64,000 bases of DNA from Metabacillus malikii (GCF_030813355.1 NZ_JAUSUD010000001.1:248001-312000), one strand, 5' to 3'; positions 19,408 to 28,626 are shown, numbered from the stretch's first letter. The notes: a model not told the origin generated them from the letters alone. Numbers and translations: made by a program.

Positions 19408-20259
19408 CTATTTATTTGCCTCAATCGTCTCAATAAATTTTTCAATTGTTGAGGTTAAGTATGTGTCAGCTCTTCTTATAAAAACAGTTTTAATTTTACT
19501 ATATTTTTCAGGAAGGCTATGGCATATGATGAGACCATTTCGTTCCATTTCGAGTACAGCAGATTTCGGTACAAACGTAATTCCTAGACCCATTGCGACA
19601 CTGCGAAGGATTGTTTCTAATGTTCCGAATTCCATAATTTTTTGAGGTGCGATGTTTTGGTCTTTATACCATGATTTGAGGCGTGCTCGGTAACCACACC
19701 CTTCACTAAAGCATAATATTGGTTGACCGTTTAATTGTTCTAATGTAGTTGAGCGTGTATCTGAAATTAAGACAAGCTCCTCTTGAAATACTTCGTGTGA
19801 AACTAAATCTGGGTGAAATGTTGATTCTGTCACGAATGCTCCGTCGAGTTTATGTCGTAATACTTCTTCCTCCAATGTTTCTGTAACACCGGTAAAGAGT
19901 GAGAGATCGACATTTTTATATTTTTTGATATAGGAAGATAATATTTTAGGTAAATGAAAAACTGTTTCGACTGTTCCGATTTCTAGTTTTCCGTGTGGTT
20001 CTTCATTGCTTTGGACCACTTTTTCCATTTCATCTTTTAATAGTAAGATTTGATTACTATAAGATAATAGTTTTTTCCCCTCTGGTGTTAAAGTCATACC
20101 ACGGCGATGGCGATTAAATAAGCGGGTATTCAATTCCGTTTCAAGCTTTTGAATTCTTGATGTAATGTTTGACTGCACATATTTAAATTCTTTTGCAACC
20201 TCTGTAACCGTTCCTCTTTCCGCTACTTTTTGAAAGATCTCTAAATCTTTAAATTCCAT
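19408..20259 (-). CDS. LysR-family transcriptional regulator, CzcR-like
   Basis: A 283-residue LysR regulator. The N-terminal winged helix is clear (FKDLEIFQKVAERGTVTEVA, then YVQSNITSRIQKLE and LFNRHRRGMTLTPEG), followed by the periplasmic-binding-like effector domain with GLGITFVPKS near the end. The wording of the HTH is close to B. subtilis CzcR. It is divergent from an EamA transporter gene, with a LysR-type palindrome between them (20301-20317), the classic layout for a regulator of its neighbour. Confidence 0.9.
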   Translation of the reverse strand: MEFKDLEIFQKVAERGTVTEVAKEFKYVQSNITSRIQKLETELNTRLFNRHRRGMTLTPEGKKLLSYSNQILLLKDEMEKVVQSNEEPHGKLEIGTVETVFHLPKILSSYIKKYKNVDLSLFTGVTETLEEEVLRHKLDGAFVTESTFHPDLVSHEVFQEELVLISDTRSTTLEQLNGQPILCFSEGCGYRARLKSWYKDQNIAPQKIMEFGTLETILRSVAMGLGITFVPKSAVLEMERNGLIICHSLPEKYSKIKTVFIRRADTYLTSTIEKFIETIEANK

Positions 20260-20300
20260 CGCGATTTCACCTCAATGACATATTTCGTTTATCTTTATGA

Positions 20301-20317
20301 TATCAAAAATATTGATA
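20301..20317. promoter_or_regulatory. Putative LysR box
   Basis: A perfect inverted repeat TATCAA-AAATA-TTGATA that fits the T-N11-A rule for LysR binding sites, in the 146-bp gap between the divergent LysR and EamA transporter genes. Confidence 0.55.
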
Positions 20318-20405
20318 GTAATCATTATAAACATTCATTTTACAAGATGTTAAAAAAGCCTGATGATTATGGTATTGATATTGCAGATGAAGAGAGGTAT
20401 GTATA

Positions 20406-21374
20406 TTGAAAAATAATGTTTTAGTAGGAGCGATTTTATGTTTTATTGCGGCAGCTTCATGGGGAGCGATGTTTCCTGTCGCACATGCTGCATTTAAACA
20501 TATTGATCCCTTTTATTTTACAATTATTCGTTATGGTGCAGTTACTGTTATTTTAGTTGCGATGCTGTTGTGGAAAGAGGGTAAGCAAGCATTCCGGTTT
20601 GAAGGAAAAGGTGTAAAGTTGTGGTTTTTCGGTACGATGGCGTTTACCGTATATAATTTACTCATCTTTTGGGGAGAGGATTTATTAGGCTCGTCAGGAG
20701 TGATGGTCGCTTCAATTATGGAATCGCTCATGCCAATGATATCGATTGTTATTGTATGGATGCTATATAAAAGACGACCGTATCGATTTACATTACTATG
20801 TGTTCTTATCTCGTTTATAGGTGCTTTGTTTGTCATTACAAAAGGGAATATAAACACGTTTCTAAGCGCTACAGATTCACTTTTTCCAACGCTTCTCATC
20901 TTTATTGCCGTGATTGGCTGGGTTATTTATACGATGGGTGGCAGTGAATTCCGTGGCTGGTCTGTGTTACGGTATTCAACGTTAAGCTGTTTACTTGGAA
21001 CAGTTACGGCAATTGTTATTGTTGTAGGTGCAACGATGTTAGGGATGATATCTGTACCGACGGTCAATAGTATCAGCGAAGTAGGTTATCATCTATTGTT
21101 TATGATTATTTTCCCGGGTGTCATTGCACTGCTTGGTTGGAATGTTGGTGTGAGTATTTTATCACCGTTAAATGGACTGCTGTTTATAAACTTTGTTCCG
21201 GTGACAACGCTAGCTATTTCAATTTTTCAAGGGAATCCTGTTACTAGATTTGACCTGATTGGGACAGTTTTTATTATCGTTGCCTTGTTAGCTAATAATC
21301 TTTATGTGCGTATGCTACAACGGAAAAAGTCTAATCAGAGTGTTCAAGCAACATTGCAAAGTAGTAGTACGTAA
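20406..21374 (+). CDS. EamA/DMT-family transporter
   Basis: A 322-residue drug/metabolite transporter with about ten predicted membrane helices and two EamA repeats. The first begins VGAILCFIAAASWGAMFPVA; the second begins at about residue 160 with LFPTLLIFIAVIGWVIY. These proteins export amino acids, metabolites or toxicants. Translation starts at TTG 20406 after an AGAGAGG-type site. Its divergent LysR neighbour probably controls it. A MITE-like element lies just downstream. Confidence 0.9.
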   Translation: MKNNVLVGAILCFIAAASWGAMFPVAHAAFKHIDPFYFTIIRYGAVTVILVAMLLWKEGKQAFRFEGKGVKLWFFGTMAFTVYNLLIFWGEDLLGSSGVMVASIMESLMPMISIVIVWMLYKRRPYRFTLLCVLISFIGALFVITKGNINTFLSATDSLFPTLLIFIAVIGWVIYTMGGSEFRGWSVLRYSTLSCLLGTVTAIVIVVGATMLGMISVPTVNSISEVGYHLLFMIIFPGVIALLGWNVGVSILSPLNGLLFINFVPVTTLAISIFQGNPVTRFDLIGTVFIIVALLANNLYVRMLQRKKSNQSVQATLQSSST

Positions 21375-21392
21375 GATTCATTAAATAAACAA

Positions 21393-21479
21393 GGCTGTTT
21401 TCGTAGACATTGTTGCTTTAGACATAGGATTGGTCTTAAAGTTTGTCTTAAAAAAGTAACAATCTTTTAGCTAAGAGCC
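21393..21479. mobile_element. MITE-like element, copy A (87 bp)
   Basis: A short element with imperfect terminal inverted repeats: the left end is GGCTGTTTTCGTAGACATTG, and the right end read in reverse is GGCTCTTAGCTAAAAGATTG. It is flanked by near-identical 8-bp sequences, ATAAACAA (21385-21392) and ATAATCAA (21480-21487). The ends match those of copy B at 28757. It has no coding capacity. GG-starting ends and 8-bp duplications recall ISL3-type transposition, which is an inference. Confidence 0.7.
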
Positions 21480-21512
21480 ATAATCAAAGAGAAAACGTTC
21501 AAAGGAGTACAA

Positions 21513-23621
21513 ATGAAACCTGTTAAGTCGTCAAATATGAAAAGAGGGGCTTCAATTTTATCACTATTATTTCTAGGATGCTTTTTAATCGTATTGGCGA
21601 GATTTATTTATATCATGGCGACTGGACATATTCATGGTGTCAATCTGCTTGAAGGGCAGGAGAAAGTCGTAACAGCGAGCGAGACGATTAAAAGCACGAG
21701 AGGTGAAATCCGAACAAGAGAAGGTAAAAAATTGGCCGTACAGTCACAAGTTTATTCGATTGTGGCAATTCTAAGTAAAAAAAATGATAATCATGTCAAA
21801 GATATTTCCCATACAGCAGAGAAATTGTCAGGTGTATTAAATGCTGATACAAGCAAAATCGAAGCTCTCCTTACGAAAGATAAAAATGCATATCAGGTTG
21901 AGTTAGGTAAAATTGGTAAGAATATTACAATAACTCAAATGCAAAAGATTAGTAAGCTAAAGCTTCCGGGCATCGTGTTAATACCGGAGATGAAGCGGAC
22001 GTATCCATTAGGTGATTTTGCATCACATATCGTCGGGCTTACGAATTTTGAAGGTGAAGGAATAGCCGGAATTGAAAAGCAATATTCACCGCAATTAACA
22101 GGTGAAGATGGGTTTATTAAACAAAAGGTCGATGGTTTTATTAATTCAGGTTTAAGCTTACCTTCTGATGCGACTACTTCAAAACCGCCGAAGAACGGTA
22201 ACCATATTATCACGACAATTGATCGAAACATTCAAACTGTGTTAGAGGATGCGATGAATCAAGTGATAAACAATTATCAGCCTGAAAAAATCATCGCAAT
22301 TGTCATGGACCCGAAAACTGGAGAAATCGTAGCCTTAAGCAATCGACCGTCTTTATATCCTAATAAAGAGAATGAAGTAAACTATCTTAACTATGCGATT
22401 TCTTATCCATTTGAACCAGGTTCAACAATGAAGATATTCACCTTAGCAGCCGCAATAAATGAAGGAGTTTACAATGGGAATGAGCAGTTCAAATCAGGCT
22501 CAATTACGATTTCAGGAGAGACGATTCACGATCATAATGACCATGGCTGGGGTATGATTACGTATGACAAAGGCGTCCAGCTCTCTTCAAATGTTGCGTT
22601 TACGATCATTGCAAAAGATAAGTTAGGGTTTGATAAATATTATGATTATCTTCATGATTTTGGATTTACTAGTACAACTGGGATTGATTTAAGCGGTGAG
22701 AAGAAAGGAACTTTGCTAAAGGCGTATGAGATTGAGAAAGCAACAACATCGTTTGGTCAAGGCTCAACGATATCCCCAATCCAATTGGTCACTGCTGCTT
22801 CAGCTATCGCAAATGATGGGAAGATGATGAGGCCATATGTGATTAAGCAGGTAATGAATGATGAGGAAGAAGTCCTGAAAGAAAAGGTACCAGAAGTAAC
22901 AGGTACGCCGATATCGAAAGAAGCTGCATTGGAGACGAGAAATCTTCTTGCTACAGTTGTGAATGATGGCACCGGGAAGAAGTTTCAGTTAGCTGAATAC
23001 GAAGTAGCAGGGAAAACGGGAACGGCTCAAATTCCCGATGGCAATGGTCGCTATCAGACAGGGAGAAATAACTACATCTTCTCATTTCTAGGAATGGCAC
23101 CAGTGCAGGACCCAAAATTAATTGTTTATGTAGCAGTCGAAAAGCCCCAATTAGCTGCAGACGAAGTCGGTGCAAATCCAGTTTCGGAAATCGTCAATCC
23201 TGTGATGGAATATGGATTGAAAAAATTAGATGCTACGGCAGATAAAGGGACAAAGAAGGTTACAAAAATAGATGTAGCTTCGGTTAGCTTAGAAAATTAT
23301 GAGAATAAGCCGGTTACAGATGCTGTTGAGGAGTTGAAAAAAACAGGATTGGAACCAATTGTTTTAGGAAATGGCAAAAAGATAATCGAAACATCACCAG
23401 CAAAAGGAGAGCAAGTGTTGAATGGAACGAATATCTTGCTGAAAACAGATGGTGCTATGATAATGCCAGACTTAAAGAATTGGAGTTTAAGAGAAATAAA
23501 TCAATTTAGTAGATTTACTGGTTTGGAAGTTCAACGTGAAGGTAATGGCTTTGTGACGTCACAAAGTATAAAACCAGGAGCAAAAGTAGGTGATGGTGTA
23601 TTAAAAGTAAAGCTAGAATAA
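21513..23621 (+). CDS. Class B penicillin-binding protein with PASTA domains
   Basis: A 702-residue class B PBP of the PBP2B/SpoVD type, a septal or sporulation peptidoglycan transpeptidase. There is one N-terminal membrane anchor (about residues 15-35), a dimerisation domain with RTYPLGDFASHIVG, and a transpeptidase domain with S304-TMK307, S358-S-N360 and K501-TG. Two C-terminal PASTA-like repeats follow (about residues 590-702). It lies outside any division (dcw) cluster, so it is an extra paralogue. GGAG precedes ATG 21513; a terminator follows. Confidence 0.92.
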   Translation: MKPVKSSNMKRGASILSLLFLGCFLIVLARFIYIMATGHIHGVNLLEGQEKVVTASETIKSTRGEIRTREGKKLAVQSQVYSIVAILSKKNDNHVKDISHTAEKLSGVLNADTSKIEALLTKDKNAYQVELGKIGKNITITQMQKISKLKLPGIVLIPEMKRTYPLGDFASHIVGLTNFEGEGIAGIEKQYSPQLTGEDGFIKQKVDGFINSGLSLPSDATTSKPPKNGNHIITTIDRNIQTVLEDAMNQVINNYQPEKIIAIVMDPKTGEIVALSNRPSLYPNKENEVNYLNYAISYPFEPGSTMKIFTLAAAINEGVYNGNEQFKSGSITISGETIHDHNDHGWGMITYDKGVQLSSNVAFTIIAKDKLGFDKYYDYLHDFGFTSTTGIDLSGEKKGTLLKAYEIEKATTSFGQGSTISPIQLVTAASAIANDGKMMRPYVIKQVMNDEEEVLKEKVPEVTGTPISKEAALETRNLLATVVNDGTGKKFQLAEYEVAGKTGTAQIPDGNGRYQTGRNNYIFSFLGMAPVQDPKLIVYVAVEKPQLAADEVGANPVSEIVNPVMEYGLKKLDATADKGTKKVTKIDVASVSLENYENKPVTDAVEELKKTGLEPIVLGNGKKIIETSPAKGEQVLNGTNILLKTDGAMIMPDLKNWSLREINQFSRFTGLEVQREGNGFVTSQSIKPGAKVGDGVLKVKLE

Positions 23622-23636
23622 TGAGATGAAATTTTC

Positions 23637-23670
23637 AACCCCTTCTTTCTTGTAAGAAAGGGTTTTTTTT
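23637..23670 (+). terminator. Rho-independent terminator after the PBP gene
   Basis: AACCC...CTTTC pairs with GAAAGGGTT around a TTGTAA loop (small bulge on the left arm) and is followed by eight T. Confidence 0.8.
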
Positions 23671-23850
23671 GATGTATCTCGATTATTTTAGACTTTCAGA
23701 TGTTTTGGGTATATATCTGTTTCAATTTTTAATAGCGAGCGGCTAGTATATGGTATAATTTGGATAAAATATACACCTATTTAAAATTAGTATTGATCAG
23801 CTTGTATACAAATCTATAAAACTAAGAAACTATAAGAGAGGATAGCTAAA

Positions 23851-24288
23851 ATGGAGATTAGAGAAGCTACTTCCAACGATGTAAATGATTTAGCACGATT
23901 AATGTGCGAACTCGGTTATCCGACAACATTTGAACAAATGAAAGTAAGGTTCAACGATATTGTCAGTACGCCACATCATTATACGCTTCTGGCCTGTATA
24001 GACGGGAAGGTTGTCGCAATGATTGGTTTTCATACAGGTCATCTCTATAACATGGATGGGATGTACGCTCGTATTGTCGCGTTTGTCGTTGATTCAAGTT
24101 ACCGCAATCTAGGAATCGGCACCCTTTTATTACGTAAAGTTGAAGAATTTACAAAAAAACTAGGTGTAGATGGAATTGTGTTAAATAGCGGTAACCGTGC
24201 AGAACGCGAAATCGCTCATAAGTTCTATGAAAGTCATGGCTATTTAGTGAAAAGCACCGGCTTTGTCAAAACACTTAATGAACTATGA
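23851..24288 (+). CDS. GNAT-family N-acetyltransferase
   Basis: A 145-residue GNAT acetyltransferase. The acetyl-CoA loop is in VDSSYRNLGIGTLLLRKVEE (R-N-L-G-I-G-T), and the N-terminus IREATSNDVNDLARLM is standard for the fold. NSGNRAEREIAHKFYESHGY completes it. GAGAGG precedes ATG 23851. The substrate is unknown. Confidence 0.88.
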   Translation: MEIREATSNDVNDLARLMCELGYPTTFEQMKVRFNDIVSTPHHYTLLACIDGKVVAMIGFHTGHLYNMDGMYARIVAFVVDSSYRNLGIGTLLLRKVEEFTKKLGVDGIVLNSGNRAEREIAHKFYESHGYLVKSTGFVKTLNEL

Positions 24289-24344
24289 TAATCATAACGT
24301 ATCAATCTCAAACAATTGAAGGCTTATCAATGAGGTGAAGTATA

Positions 24345-24611
24345 ATGGTATATGACGATAGATATCATCTACATATAGGTTATTATGAAAATGGTCATGA
24401 TATTGAAGCGATTGCTTTAAAAAGACTTAATGAAGATATTTGGGATATTTTCTTTGATTTTGAGTTCTATGGTTTTCAAGTTCCTACAGAGAAATCTGAA
24501 CGATTAGAGTATTTTGGTATTAAAATATTTTCTATTGAAAACGAAGAACTGGACTATTTTGACGGAGCGAGGAAATTTGAACAATGGTTATTAACTAATA
24601 ACCTACTATAA
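24345..24611 (+). CDS. Hypothetical 88-residue protein
   Basis: A small acidic protein rich in aromatic residues (Tyr, Phe, Trp) and without signal or membrane segment. I do not recognise a family. It has a good GAGGTG ribosome site and is followed after 14 nt by a lipoprotein gene. Confidence 0.6.
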   Translation: MVYDDRYHLHIGYYENGHDIEAIALKRLNEDIWDIFFDFEFYGFQVPTEKSERLEYFGIKIFSIENEELDYFDGARKFEQWLLTNNLL

Positions 24612-24625
24612 AATTTTTGGGGTGT

Positions 24626-25114
24626 ATGAACATTTTTAGAATAATGAAGAAAGCTCATTTTCTCAGTTTCGTACTAATTATCTGTTACCTAGTTGGTTGT
24701 AGTCATAACGACGAAACAAGTAAGCAACAGCAGCTTACATTTACAGGTGAAAGCGAGTCATGGAATGTAACAGGTTATGAAGTAGCAATAACAGCTGATT
24801 CTTTCAAAGCAGGTAACGGTACTTTAACGATGAAAACTGGAAACGAGCATCTAGCTGACTTTTTTCAATATAAAATATATGCAAATTTGAATGGTGAAGA
24901 TACACTCATAAATAGTAGTTCATTTTCTGGTGAAGCAGATATTAATATTGCTGAAAAGACGATAGGGTCGACGAATGGTGGAGCATACTTAGATGAGAAT
25001 GGTAAGCCGATTACATTCGATGACATGCGTGATTTTTATCTCATCGTTGAATGGCAAGACAAAGGGAAACGTGATGTTGTGAAAGAAAGGATAGACTTGA
25101 TAAACAACGAATAA
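24626..25114 (+). CDS. Predicted lipoprotein
   Basis: A 162-residue secreted lipoprotein: a hydrophobic signal segment (SFVLIICYLVGC) ends in a lipobox LVGC, with the lipid-modified Cys at about residue 25. The mature part is beta-rich (LTFTGESESWNVTGYEVAIT...), a common pattern for small Bacillus cell-surface lipoproteins of unknown function. GGGGTG is very close to ATG 24626; ATG 24644 and TTG 24617 are alternatives. Confidence 0.7.
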   Translation: MNIFRIMKKAHFLSFVLIICYLVGCSHNDETSKQQQLTFTGESESWNVTGYEVAITADSFKAGNGTLTMKTGNEHLADFFQYKIYANLNGEDTLINSSSFSGEADINIAEKTIGSTNGGAYLDENGKPITFDDMRDFYLIVEWQDKGKRDVVKERIDLINNE

Positions 25115-25154
25115 CGAAGATAACCCCGTTAACTTACATATTAAATGAACGTTC

Positions 25155-25189
25155 AAGCTAAGGAATCTATAAAGTTTCTTAGCTTTTTT
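25155..25189 (+). terminator. Rho-independent terminator after the lipoprotein gene
   Basis: AAGCTAAGGAA pairs with TTTCTTAGCTT and is followed by six T. Confidence 0.85.
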
Positions 25190-25192
25190 CTA

Positions 25193-25246
25193 TTGACTTA
25201 AAAGGTTGTCCGGTGATATGGTTATACACATAAGTATATAACCATA
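25193..25246 (+). promoter_or_regulatory. Promoter and GntR-type operator
   Basis: A -35 box TTGACT (25193-25198) is followed at 18 bp by a -10-like TATGGT. That -10 region lies inside a perfect 10-bp inverted repeat, TATGGTTATA (25217-25226) and TATAACCATA (25237-25246). A regulator bound there would block the promoter of the gntR-ABC operon that follows, so autorepression is likely. Confidence 0.65.
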
Positions 25247-25297
25247 CAACAGTTAAGGATTGAGAGTTGATGTTTAAGATGAAGAGTGGTGAAATCA

Positions 25298-25669
25298 TTG
25301 AGTAAATTATTAGATCAAGATAAACCGATTTATTTGCAAATTCGTGAGAGGATTGAGGATCAAATTGTGAATGAGCAATTGAAAGAAGGGGAACAGGCTC
25401 CATCAACGAATCAGTTAGTTAGCTTTTATAAAATTAATCATGCGACTGTATCAAAGGGAGTTAACCAGCTAGTAGAAGAAGGTATCTTATTTAAAAAGCG
25501 GGGGATTGGAATGTTTGTAGCCGATGGTGCAAGAGAGAAGCTGGTTCAAAAAAGGAAAGACGCATTTTTAGATAATTATGTTGTTGGTCTCGTTCAAGAG
25601 GCAAAGAAGCTTGGAATTACGATGCAGGAATTAGTCGAGTTAATCAAATCATGCAAAGGAAGTGAATAA
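25298..25669 (+). CDS. GntR-family (YtrA-type) regulator
   Basis: A 123-residue GntR regulator of the short YtrA type. The winged helix is recognisable (DKPIYLQIRERIEDQIVNEQ, then HATVSKGVNQLVEEGILFKK), followed by a short dimerisation tail with no ligand domain. YtrA regulators usually repress an adjacent ABC transporter operon that responds to cell-wall antibiotics. I prefer TTG 25298 (GTGGTG upstream); GTG 25289 is possible. The stop nearly touches the ATPase start. The palindrome at 25217-25246 is the probable operator. Confidence 0.88.
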   Translation: MSKLLDQDKPIYLQIRERIEDQIVNEQLKEGEQAPSTNQLVSFYKINHATVSKGVNQLVEEGILFKKRGIGMFVADGAREKLVQKRKDAFLDNYVVGLVQEAKKLGITMQELVELIKSCKGSE

Positions 25670-25670
25670 A

Positions 25671-26543
25671 ATGACAATGCAAATTGAAATGAATAATCTT
25701 TCATTAAAATATAAGAGTAATTATGCACTTAAGGAAATAAATTGCCAGTTAAACGGTCAGGGGATTTATGGTTTGATTGGAAGAAACGGAGCGGGTAAAA
25801 CGTCTTTGTTATCGATGCTTGCTTCATTTCAAGAGCCGACTAGCGGAACGCTCACAATTGATGGAGAAACTCCTTTTGAAAATGCAAAAATCATGCAGCA
25901 AGTCAATTTTATTTTTAATAAAGATTATACAGATGAAACGGATAATGTTAGTCAACTATTAAAATGGGTTAGCCAGTATCGGCCACATTTCGATAGCAAG
26001 TATGCAGATTACCTTGTGCAAAAGTTTAGGCTGCCTATGAAAAAGTCAGTGAAAAAATTATCAAAAGGTATGCAAGCTGCTGTCAATGTTACGATCGGTT
26101 TAGCAAGCAGGGCACCAATTACGATTTTTGATGAAGCATATAATGGGATGGATGCGCCAACAAGAGAGATTTTTTATGAGGAGCTGTTAGAAGAACAAGC
26201 GAGATTTCCACGCATGATGATTCTGTCTACACATCTTGTTTCTGAAATGGAGCATTTATTTGATGAAGTGTTGTTTCTTCATAAGGGGAAGCTGATTCTT
26301 CAAGAGGAGTTTGAAGCGGTTACTTCGAAAGGAACCGCAGTTACTGGTCCTGCTGAAGATGTCGATTTGTTTGTTCAAGAAAAGAAACAACTAAATACAA
26401 AATCGTTAGGTCATCTAAAATCAGTGATGATTTATGGTGAATTAAGTGACTCGGAGCGAGAAAAAGCGCAGGCGAATGGACTTGAATTAGGACCGATTTC
26501 TTTACAGGATTTATTTATCCATTTAACAGAGGAGGAGGAATAA
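25671..26543 (+). CDS. ABC transporter ATP-binding protein
   Basis: A 290-residue ABC ATPase. Walker A is GLIGRNGAGKTSLLS (about residues 36-50), the signature is the degenerate LSKGMQAA, Walker B is ITIFDEAYNGMD and the H-loop is STHLVSE. A C-terminal extension of about 80 residues follows. It sits between a YtrA-type regulator and a permease, so one export or detoxification system is formed. AAAGGAAGTG precedes ATG 25671. Confidence 0.9.
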   Translation: MTMQIEMNNLSLKYKSNYALKEINCQLNGQGIYGLIGRNGAGKTSLLSMLASFQEPTSGTLTIDGETPFENAKIMQQVNFIFNKDYTDETDNVSQLLKWVSQYRPHFDSKYADYLVQKFRLPMKKSVKKLSKGMQAAVNVTIGLASRAPITIFDEAYNGMDAPTREIFYEELLEEQARFPRMMILSTHLVSEMEHLFDEVLFLHKGKLILQEEFEAVTSKGTAVTGPAEDVDLFVQEKKQLNTKSLGHLKSVMIYGELSDSEREKAQANGLELGPISLQDLFIHLTEEEE

Positions 26544-26544
26544 G

Positions 26545-27321
26545 ATGAGGCAGCCGCGAATTTATCCAAAGGTCGCAAAAGATATGTTTTTTATTCAATC
26601 GAAATGGGCATTTCAATTTCTTATTGTGATGTTGATTATTCAAGTTGTCAAAACGGTCACAACATTTTTCAAATCATCTAATGAGAATTCGTTTTATGAT
26701 GCTACATTTATTGCCGCGAATATTTTTATGCTAGTCATTGGAATTATTTCAGCCATCGCATTTTTACCTAGTTTTGTTCGAAATGGTGTGACGAGAAAAG
26801 ATTACTTTAAGGGGACATTGATTGGCACATTCGGTGTAGCCGTCGCGATTCCAATTATTAGTGCAGTTGTATCGACTATTCTTGACCTTATTTTTAAAAT
26901 CATGAACGTCCGGGTAGTATACGAATCGTTTGAAAGTTTAAATGTTGTCGACGAAGGGAATGGAATAGCCGATATTATTATTTCTATAATTTTTACACCA
27001 TATGTAGATTTAAGTTCTAATTGGATTCTTGCATTGGTCGTTTTTGCAATAAATCTTTTCACATATTATATAGCAGGATGGTTAGTTGGCGCTGCGTTTA
27101 GTCGTTTAGGAATTTTAGGTATCGTTTCGATTGTATTGGCGTTTATATTGATTTATGTTCAGGATTTACTCGTATCGATTAGCTTTGGGTTGCCTGTTCC
27201 TGCCTTTTTGAAGGAATTAGAAGTTCCAATCGTATTTCCGTTGATTGGTATAGTTGTTGCAATAGTTCTCGTTTGTCTGGTTATTCGCGTATTAACAAAA
27301 CGAATTATTGTGAAATATTAA
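26545..27321 (+). CDS. ABC transporter permease
   Basis: A 258-residue membrane protein with about six predicted helices and no enzyme motif. It begins one base after the ATPase stop codon with a GGAGGAGG ribosome site, so it is the membrane partner of that ATPase. The substrate is unknown; by analogy with YtrA-controlled systems it may protect against a peptide or cell-wall antibiotic. Confidence 0.82.
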   Translation: MRQPRIYPKVAKDMFFIQSKWAFQFLIVMLIIQVVKTVTTFFKSSNENSFYDATFIAANIFMLVIGIISAIAFLPSFVRNGVTRKDYFKGTLIGTFGVAVAIPIISAVVSTILDLIFKIMNVRVVYESFESLNVVDEGNGIADIIISIIFTPYVDLSSNWILALVVFAINLFTYYIAGWLVGAAFSRLGILGIVSIVLAFILIYVQDLLVSISFGLPVPAFLKELEVPIVFPLIGIVVAIVLVCLVIRVLTKRIIVKY

Positions 27322-27353
27322 GAAGGTGAGATTAATTGGAAAGGTGCCAAGTT

Positions 27354-27923
27354 ATGTTGCAAACGGAACAAGATATTATTGAACTCATTAAAGAAGACGA
27401 ATGGATGATGGACGTACTCGTTATGGCAAAGCAATTACAGCTTCCAGATTGGTGGATTTGTGCGGGGTTTGTCCGCTCGAAAATTTGGGACACCCTACAT
27501 CATTTTCAAGCACGTACGATTATACCTGATATCGATGTCATCTATTTTGATCCATCAAACATTAGTAAAGCAGAAGAAAAGCGCTTGGAAGGTGAGTTAA
27601 GAAGGCAAAACCCGACTGTACCATGGTCTGTTAAAAATCAAGCGCGAATGCACCTTGCCAATGGAATTGCTCGCTATACATCTTCTGTCGATGCGATTTC
27701 AAAATTTCCTGAAACCGCCACAGCATTAGGGGTAAAGCTCGATGAAGAAGATAATCTATTATTAACTGCTCCATGTGGGCTAAGCGATGTCTTGAATTTA
27801 GAAGTAAGGCCAACCCGATATTTTGCTGAAAATGATGCGTTGAAGAATGTATATCATGAACGGGTTGCGAAGAAGAATTGGCAAGATAAGTGGAATAAGG
27901 TGAGAGTGTTTCAAATTGAATGA
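27354..27923 (+). CDS. Nucleotidyltransferase-family protein (NTP_transf_6-like)
   Basis: A 189-residue protein of the NTP_transf_6 (DUF925) type: WWICAGFVRSKIWD gives the glycine-rich entry and IPDIDVIYFDP the two acidic metal-binding residues of the nucleotidyltransferase fold. VRPTRYFAENDALKNVYHERV is a typical family ending. Function is unknown. I use ATG 27354 (AAAGGTG upstream); a TTG at 27336 also has a good ribosome site. It follows the permease closely and may be in the same transcript. Confidence 0.78.
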   Translation: MLQTEQDIIELIKEDEWMMDVLVMAKQLQLPDWWICAGFVRSKIWDTLHHFQARTIIPDIDVIYFDPSNISKAEEKRLEGELRRQNPTVPWSVKNQARMHLANGIARYTSSVDAISKFPETATALGVKLDEEDNLLLTAPCGLSDVLNLEVRPTRYFAENDALKNVYHERVAKKNWQDKWNKVRVFQIE

Positions 27924-27930
27924 ATGTAGA

Positions 27931-27979
27931 AAGCCTAAATAAGCGATAGGAAATAGCCAGCTTATTTTAGGCTTTTTCT
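27931..27979. terminator. Bidirectional terminator
   Basis: AGCCTAAATAAGC (27932-27944) pairs with GCTTATTTTAGGCT (27960-27973), with T-runs on the plus side and A-rich sequence before. It lies between the converging nucleotidyltransferase and TetR genes. Confidence 0.85.
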
Positions 27980-28021
27980 TATAGAAGGTAGTTTTAAACG
28001 TATGCTATGTATGTAACTAGG

Positions 28022-28588
28022 TCATGTTTTCGAACGAGCTATTCCTGACAGGATATAAGGAATGACGGATTTAATATAGTTTTCAGGAGTAACCTTTTCA
28101 CGATTTCTTCTCCATTCAACAGAAGCCCCGAATATTCCCCAACTGAGGACGACAGCCGTCATTCTTAATGGTTCATCTTCCTCAAGAGAATGTTGTTGAT
28201 GCAGCATTTTGTAAAAAATGATTTCGAGTTGTTCCCTAATAATTCTGCTAATGGTCTCTTCGTATCCTCTATGACAGCGAGTAGATAATGATTTTTGAAA
28301 ATTTGTGATCGCGAAGAAAATTCGAACGAAGACGTCTTCATTGAGAGTGTCATGTTTGTAGTAATCGTAGTTTAAATTTATTAACAACACTTCTGATAAT
28401 GCTTTTTCCAATAAGTCATAAATGTCTTCAAAATGATAATAGAAGGTTGTACGATTAATCATTGCTGCTGTTGTAATATCCTTCACGGTAATATCTTTAA
28501 ACTCTTTCTTACTAGATAAATCGATAAAGGAATCCATAATTAATTTACGAGTTCGTATGATGCGCGGGTCTGTTTTTGTTTCCGTCAT
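28022..28588 (-). CDS. TetR-family transcriptional regulator
   Basis: A 188-residue TetR repressor. The N-terminal HTH is complete (LIMDSFIDLSSKKEFKDITV, then INRTTFYYHFEDIYDLLEKA). The C-terminal ligand domain is of the short type with a YIKSVIPYILSGI ending. Upstream, at 28627-28648, lies a near-perfect palindrome suitable as its operator. The divergent gene beyond it is a DsbA-like protein, now separated by a MITE-like insertion. Confidence 0.9.
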   Translation of the reverse strand: MTETKTDPRIIRTRKLIMDSFIDLSSKKEFKDITVKDITTAAMINRTTFYYHFEDIYDLLEKALSEVLLINLNYDYYKHDTLNEDVFVRIFFAITNFQKSLSTRCHRGYEETISRIIREQLEIIFYKMLHQQHSLEEDEPLRMTAVVLSWGIFGASVEWRRNREKVTPENYIKSVIPYILSGIARSKT

Positions 28589-28626
28589 CGCAAATCTCCT
28601 CTCCTACTTTTCCAACAATTTTTATC

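Noticed and set aside
19358-19645. Plus-strand 95-codon frame
   Set aside because: It is antisense to the well-recognised LysR gene and begins in a terminator and repeat.
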